A stretch of DNA of 64,000 bases. It comes from Flavobacterium beibuense F44-8. Its GTDB lineage: Bacteria; Bacteroidota; Bacteroidia; Flavobacteriales; Flavobacteriaceae. The DNA is taken from NCBI RefSeq assembly GCF_000769915.1, contig NZ_JRLV01000004.1:62001-126000 (forward strand). Reading direction: 5' to 3'. The notes under the pieces are model-generated. The model was not told where the DNA came from, did not search any database, and worked only from the letters and a program-made list of their open reading frames with translations. Within the stretch, counting starts at the first letter, position 1. Each line of letters begins with the position of its first letter. The position numbers and the translations under genes were made by a program. Shown in pieces: positions 59,651 to 64,000 of the stretch.

Positions 59651-59678
59651 AAAGCCTGCACAATGTGCGGGCTTTTTT
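59651..59678 (+). terminator. Intrinsic terminator after trhO
   Basis: AAAGCCTGCAC (59651-59661) pairs with GTGCGGGCTTT (59665-59675), one G-T wobble, followed by TTT, 21 nt after the trhO stop. Confidence 0.8.
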
Positions 59679-59829
59679 ATTGCAGGCACTGATAATCAGG
59701 CTTCACAACAGGCTTTGCGCTTTATGATTACATTCACGAAATATTAGGTTAAAAATACTATCTTTACACACAAAATCATTTAAGAATCAGTAGCGGTTTC
59801 ATCCGCGATCAATATATATTTTAGAAATT

Positions 59830-61215
59830 ATGGCATGTACAAACTGTTCTACGGGCTCCAAAGACGGAACGCCCAAAGGATGTAAAAATAATGGGACTTG
59901 CGGGACGGACAGTTGTAACAAACTTAGTGTTTTTGACTGGCTTTCTAATATGAGCCTACCGGGTGGTGAAGAGGTATTTAACTGTGTGGAGGTTCGCTTT
60001 AAAAACGGAAGAAAAGACTTTTACAGAAATAACGATAAACTTACGCTAAGCATGGGCGACATTGTCGCTACCGAAGCTTCGCCGGGTCACGATATAGGCA
60101 TTGTAACCCTAACCGGAGAACTGGTTAAGGTACAAATGAGAAAAAAGAATGTAGATCCTAACGGGGAGGTACTTAAAATATACCGCAAAGCAACCCAAAA
60201 GGATATTGATATATGGAGCGAAGTACGCAACAGGGAAGAACCTATGAAGGTTATTGCCCGCGAGCTGGCTATTAAGCTTAATCTTGAAATGAAGATATCA
60301 GATATCGAGTTTCAGGGCGACGGTTCTAAAGCTACGTTCTACTATACCGCTAACGACCGTGTGGACTTCCGTCAGCTAATTAAAGATTATGCGAGGGAGT
60401 TTGGTATCAGGATCGAGATGAAGCAGGTTGGTTTCCGTCAGGAAGCAGCAAGGCTTGGAGGTATCGGTTCCTGCGGTAGGGAACTTTGCTGCTCTACATG
60501 GTTAACCGACTTTAGGAGTGTAAACACTTCTGCAGCGCGTTACCAGCAGCTTTCGTTAAATCCGCAAAAACTGGCCGGGCAGTGTGGTAAGCTTAAATGC
60601 TGCCTTAACTACGAGCTGGACACTTATCTTGATGCACTTAAAGAGCTACCGGATCTTGACACTAAGCTGTATACCGAAAAAGGTGATGCTATTTGCCAGA
60701 AGGTAGACATTTTTAAAGGACTTATGTGGTTTGCCTATACTAACAATATGGCACACTGGCATGTTATTAGTGCCGATCAGGTTAAGGAAATTGTAGACCT
60801 TAATAAGGAACACAAGCGTATTGCCGCGCTAGAAGATTATGCTGTTGAGCCAGACACTACAAGCGAGGATAGTATTGAGAAAAGCTTCCAGAATGTGGTG
60901 GGTCAGGACAGTCTTACGCGTTTTGACAAACCGAAAAACAAAAAGAAAAGACCTTCTTCCAAAAAGAAAAAGGTTACGGCTGACGCTCCGGCAACAGAAA
61001 AGCCTGCTAAAGCAGCTAAACCTAACCAAAACCGTAACAACGGTAACGGCGGCAATAATAAACCTGCTAACAAACAACAGGGAGGCGGCGCTCCTAAAGA
61101 GGGGGGTAACAGGCCAAACAACAAACAGGGAGGTAATAATAACAGGAGGAAAAAACCTTCTAACAACAACAATAATAAACCATCATCTGATAATAAAAAT
61201 GCTGATAAGAAATAG
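59830..61215 (+). CDS. ricT: PSP1-domain protein RicT
   Basis: A 461-residue protein containing the PSP1 domain (about 30-270). CGRELCCSTWLTDF and QCGKLKCCLNYELD carry the Cys clusters that bind an iron-sulfur cluster in the RicT/RicA/RicF complex. The N-terminus adds an extra Cys-rich segment (ACTNCSTGSKDG, CKNNGTCGTDSCN). From about 350 on it turns into a Lys/Asn/Pro-rich low-complexity tail (RNNGNGGNNK, NNNNKPSSDN). In Bacillus the complex supports mRNA processing; in Flavobacteriaceae the gene sits before gldH. gldH starts inside its last codons. Confidence 0.92.
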   Translation: MACTNCSTGSKDGTPKGCKNNGTCGTDSCNKLSVFDWLSNMSLPGGEEVFNCVEVRFKNGRKDFYRNNDKLTLSMGDIVATEASPGHDIGIVTLTGELVKVQMRKKNVDPNGEVLKIYRKATQKDIDIWSEVRNREEPMKVIARELAIKLNLEMKISDIEFQGDGSKATFYYTANDRVDFRQLIKDYAREFGIRIEMKQVGFRQEAARLGGIGSCGRELCCSTWLTDFRSVNTSAARYQQLSLNPQKLAGQCGKLKCCLNYELDTYLDALKELPDLDTKLYTEKGDAICQKVDIFKGLMWFAYTNNMAHWHVISADQVKEIVDLNKEHKRIAALEDYAVEPDTTSEDSIEKSFQNVVGQDSLTRFDKPKNKKKRPSSKKKKVTADAPATEKPAKAAKPNQNRNNGNGGNNKPANKQQGGGAPKEGGNRPNNKQGGNNNRRKKPSNNNNNKPSSDNKNADKK

Positions 61216-61696
61216 CCTTATAGCCTTAGGACTGCTTTTCCTTACCGCATCTTGCGACAAAAAGCGCGTATTTGACGACTACAAGGCCTTTAACGGCACA
61301 TGGAATAAAGACAGTATCGTTTCGTTTCAGTTTGAGCAAAACGATACCGTTTCTCCTTACAATATGTTTGTTAACATAAGAAACAACAACAATTACCCGT
61401 TTAATAATATATTCCTTATTGTAAACCTGGAACAACCAAACGGTGTTACGGTTACCGATACGCTGGAATACATGATGGCAAACCCAGACGGTTCGCTTAT
61501 GGGTAAAGGTTTCTCTGATGTTAAGGAAAGTAAGCTTTGGTACAAGGGCTTTGATGGAGATTATAATTTCCCTAAGGCCGGTAACTACACCGTGAGCATT
61601 GAGCAGGCGGTTAGAAAAGCGGGCAGCATACCTGGTGTAGAGGAACTGGAAGGTATTACCGAAGTGGGTTTCAGGATAGAATCTAAAGAAGAATAA
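61199..61696 (+). CDS. gldH: Gliding motility lipoprotein GldH
   Basis: A 165-residue outer-membrane lipoprotein needed for gliding and T9SS function in Flavobacterium. Signal MLIRNSLIALGLLFLTASC with the lipobox Cys at about residue 19, then DYKAFNGTWNKDSIVSFQF, typical of the family. It starts 17 nt before the ricT stop in another frame, so it depends on ricT translation. An alternative longer frame from 60839 has no signal and is rejected. Confidence 0.93.
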   Translation: MLIRNSLIALGLLFLTASCDKKRVFDDYKAFNGTWNKDSIVSFQFEQNDTVSPYNMFVNIRNNNNYPFNNIFLIVNLEQPNGVTVTDTLEYMMANPDGSLMGKGFSDVKESKLWYKGFDGDYNFPKAGNYTVSIEQAVRKAGSIPGVEELEGITEVGFRIESKEE

Positions 61697-61706
61697 AAAA
61701 ATAGTT

Positions 61707-64000
61707 ATGGCAACAAATAAAAAGGGTGCTGCAAATAACAGTAAGCAACCGGAAAATTTCTCCAAGTACATTAAAACATTCTGGAAGATATACATCGTTG
61801 GGGTACTGATGGCTGTATTCTTTTTCCTTTTTGCTTCGTGGGGGCTGTTTGGTCACATGCCTACCTTCGAGGAGCTGGAAAATCCGGAGTCTAACGTTGC
61901 TACCGAGATTATTTCTTCAGATGGTGAAACACTGGGTAAATTCTACACCCAAAACCGTACTCCGGTAAAGTTTGCCGATTTGCCACAAAATCTTGTTGAT
62001 GCATTAACCTCAACAGAGGATGAGCGTTACTACGATCACTCGGGCATTGATGCCAGGGGTACTATGAGAGCCGTTGTGTTTTTAGGACGTGATGGTGGTG
62101 CCAGTACTATTACCCAACAGCTTGCCAAAAACCTTTTTCATGGAGAAGGTTCCAAAAACCTTATCATGAGGATAATCCAGAAAGCAAAAGAATGGGTTAT
62201 TGCTACCCGACTGGAAAAACAATATACTAAAGACGAAATTCTTGCCATGTACCTTAACACGGTAGATTTTGTTAATCAGGCCGTAGGTATACGTTCGGCT
62301 GCAAAAATATATTTTGGTAAAGAACCTAAAAACCTTACAGTAGAAGAGTCGGCTGTAATTGTAGGTATGCTTACCAACCCTTCCCGATTTAATCCTAAAT
62401 CACATCCTGACCGATCTAAATACAGAAGAGACATTGTTTTCCATCAGTTAGCAAAAAACGATTTTATTACCGAGGAGGAGAAAAAAGCATTACAGGCTAA
62501 ACCAATTGAACTACACTATAGCCCGGAAACGCATAACGAAGGTATTGCTACTTACTTCCGTGAATACCTAAGGGAATTTATGGGTAAATGGGTAAAGGAT
62601 AATCCTAAAGAAGACGGAACCGAATATAACATTTACAAAGACGGTTTAAAGATATATGTAACCATTGACTCCCGCATGCAAAAGTATGCTGAGGAAGCAG
62701 TACAGGAACACCTTGCCAACCTGCAGGAACAGTTTTTTATTGATAACAAAAACAATAAAAACGCTCCTTTTAGAAACATCTCTCAGGAAGAGACAAAAAG
62801 GATAATGGAAAGGGCCGCAAAAAACTCTGACCGCTGGAGAATGATGAAGGCCGAAGAGAAAAGCGATGAAGAAATACGCAAGTCATTTGATGTAAAAACC
62901 AAAATGAGGATTTTTACATGGAAAGGCGAGAAAGATACCATTATGACTCCTATGGATTCCATAAGGTATTACAAAAACTTCCTTCAAACCGGTATGATGT
63001 CTATGAGACCACAAACCGGCCATGTTATGGCATGGGTAGGCGGTATAGATTATAAATACTTTCAGTACGACCACGTAGCGCAGGGAGCAAGACAGGTAGG
63101 TTCTACCTTCAAACCATTTGTATATGCTACAGCTATAGAGCAGTTGCACATATCGCCTTGTGACTCTATTAATGATTCGCCTTATACCATGCCAAAAGGT
63201 AAGTTTGGTATTGAGCAACCCTGGAGCCCAAGAAACTCTGACGGAAAATACAGAGGTATGATTCCGTATAGTGAAGCACTTGCAAACTCTGTAAACACGG
63301 CTTCGGCAAAACTTATGGAACGTGTAGGTCCAAAAACAGTGGTAGATCTTACCCATCGTCTGGGTATTACATCAAACATCCCTGAACAGCCTGCTATTGC
63401 ATTGGGTGCCGTAGATGTTACCGTAAGCGAAATGGTTGCTGCCTACAGTACTTTTGCAAATCAGGGACTATACATCAAACCAATAGTAATTACTCGTATT
63501 GAAGATAAAAACGGAGTGGTACTTTACCAGCCGGTAGCAAAACCGGTAGAGGTATTTAATAAAGATATTGCTTATACGGTTATTAAACTTCTTGAAGGTG
63601 TTACCCAAAGCGGATCTGGTAGAAGGCTTCGATTTGGTAAGATAAACACCGAGGTTTATAAACGTATAACAGGACATCCGTACCAGTTCTCTAACCCTAT
63701 TGCAGGTAAAACAGGTACAACACAAAACCAGTCGGACGGTTGGTTTATCGGTATGGTACCCGATTTAGCAACAGGGGTTTGGGTAGGTAACGACGACCGC
63801 GCTGCCCACTTTAGGTCTATTACATACGGTCAGGGTGCTACCATGGCACTGCCAATATGGGCATTATACATGAAAAAATGTTACAATAATGCTGACCTTG
63901 TTGTTTCAGATAAAGACTTTGAACGTCCGGAGAATCTAACCATAGATGTAGACTGTAAAGAGAAGAAAGAAACAGAAGTAGATTCCACCGCAGTAAAACA
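61707..64000 (+). CDS. Penicillin-binding protein 1A (class A), 5' part; C-terminus outside window
   Basis: Bifunctional murein synthase; 764 complete codons are in the window. After a cytoplasmic tail and one membrane helix (about 27-50) come the glycosyltransferase domain with the catalytic Glu in EDERYYDHSGID (about residue 110) and GASTITQQLAKNL, and the transpeptidase domain with SxxK (GSTFKPF), SxN (ANSVNTAS) and KTGT (AGKTGTTQNQSDGWF). Starts 10 nt after gldH, whose neighbour it also is in other Flavobacteriaceae. Confidence 0.95.
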   Translation, partial: MATNKKGAANNSKQPENFSKYIKTFWKIYIVGVLMAVFFFLFASWGLFGHMPTFEELENPESNVATEIISSDGETLGKFYTQNRTPVKFADLPQNLVDALTSTEDERYYDHSGIDARGTMRAVVFLGRDGGASTITQQLAKNLFHGEGSKNLIMRIIQKAKEWVIATRLEKQYTKDEILAMYLNTVDFVNQAVGIRSAAKIYFGKEPKNLTVEESAVIVGMLTNPSRFNPKSHPDRSKYRRDIVFHQLAKNDFITEEEKKALQAKPIELHYSPETHNEGIATYFREYLREFMGKWVKDNPKEDGTEYNIYKDGLKIYVTIDSRMQKYAEEAVQEHLANLQEQFFIDNKNNKNAPFRNISQEETKRIMERAAKNSDRWRMMKAEEKSDEEIRKSFDVKTKMRIFTWKGEKDTIMTPMDSIRYYKNFLQTGMMSMRPQTGHVMAWVGGIDYKYFQYDHVAQGARQVGSTFKPFVYATAIEQLHISPCDSINDSPYTMPKGKFGIEQPWSPRNSDGKYRGMIPYSEALANSVNTASAKLMERVGPKTVVDLTHRLGITSNIPEQPAIALGAVDVTVSEMVAAYSTFANQGLYIKPIVITRIEDKNGVVLYQPVAKPVEVFNKDIAYTVIKLLEGVTQSGSGRRLRFGKINTEVYKRITGHPYQFSNPIAGKTGTTQNQSDGWFIGMVPDLATGVWVGNDDRAAHFRSITYGQGATMALPIWALYMKKCYNNADLVVSDKDFERPENLTIDVDCKEKKETEVDSTAVK

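Noticed and set aside
60839..61198. N-terminal extension of gldH upstream of 61199
   Set aside because: It overlaps ricT in another frame, lacks a signal sequence and would bury the lipoprotein signal.

Overview
The window is a stretch of chromosome from a member of the Bacteroidota, most likely Flavobacteriaceae (Flavobacterium or a close relative). The gliding-motility lipoprotein gene gldH sits between ricT (PSP1) and a class A penicillin-binding protein. There is a short-chain L-threonine 3-dehydrogenase, a CrtY-type lycopene cyclase, an ECF sigma factor paired with an anti-sigma/beta-barrel protein, and a FeoB-associated Cys-rich protein. Many genes are preceded by the Bacteroidota -7 promoter box TAnnTTTG, three of them with a TTG-like -33 box 16 to 19 nt upstream. 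I see no rRNA, tRNA, CRISPR array, IS element or prophage, and no gene-free stretch over 300 bases.

Layout. 1-1308: 5' part of a secreted M1 aminopeptidase (minus strand). 1453-2724: serS. 2839-6230: an AT-rich accessory block of small hypothetical proteins, including at least two genes broken by in-frame stop codons; much of it lies between two exact copies of a 19-bp promoter-bearing repeat. 6328-18196: TPR protein, rsmA, mgtE, threonine dehydrogenase and mfd, with small secreted proteins between. 18362-20092: a TetR regulator and a metallo-hydrolase with the same putative operator in front of each. 20215-26801: ACT protein, yraN, S66 peptidase, metG, nitroreductase and a histone-deacetylase-like hydrolase.

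26839-36733 is the most interesting part: a minus-strand operon encoding a YbjN-like protein, a PspA/IM30 protein, a YqiJ-like membrane OB-fold protein, a possible 24-residue membrane peptide, a flotillin (YqiK-like) and a 1617-residue AAA+ ATPase. It looks like an envelope-maintenance system built from the phage-shock and flotillin families plus a giant ATPase. Divergent from it is an XRE/LexA-fold regulator, and the shared intergenic region carries three related 19-bp palindromes; three more resemblances lie inside the regulator gene.

36764-43900: a short SSB with a palindrome upstream, a GNAT-nitrilase fusion, an orphan response regulator, an M13 peptidase and an SCO-type copper chaperone. 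43956-52293: a metal-transport block (feoA, feoB, an outer-membrane-like protein, the FeoB-associated peptide; MntR and an NRAMP-universal-stress fusion; a TonB receptor whose promoter overlaps a DtxR/MntR-like palindrome). 52359-58167: lycopene cyclase, the sigma/anti-sigma-barrel pair, a lipoprotein, recA and a hypothetical gene. 58286-64000: trhO with an unusual C-terminal domain, then the overlapping run ricT-gldH-PBP1A, which leaves the window.

Two 90-110 bp imperfect inverted-repeat elements and a shorter, more diverged palindrome lie in intergenic spaces at 12.9, 18.3 and 24.6 kb; the second appears to sit in the loop of a transcription terminator.
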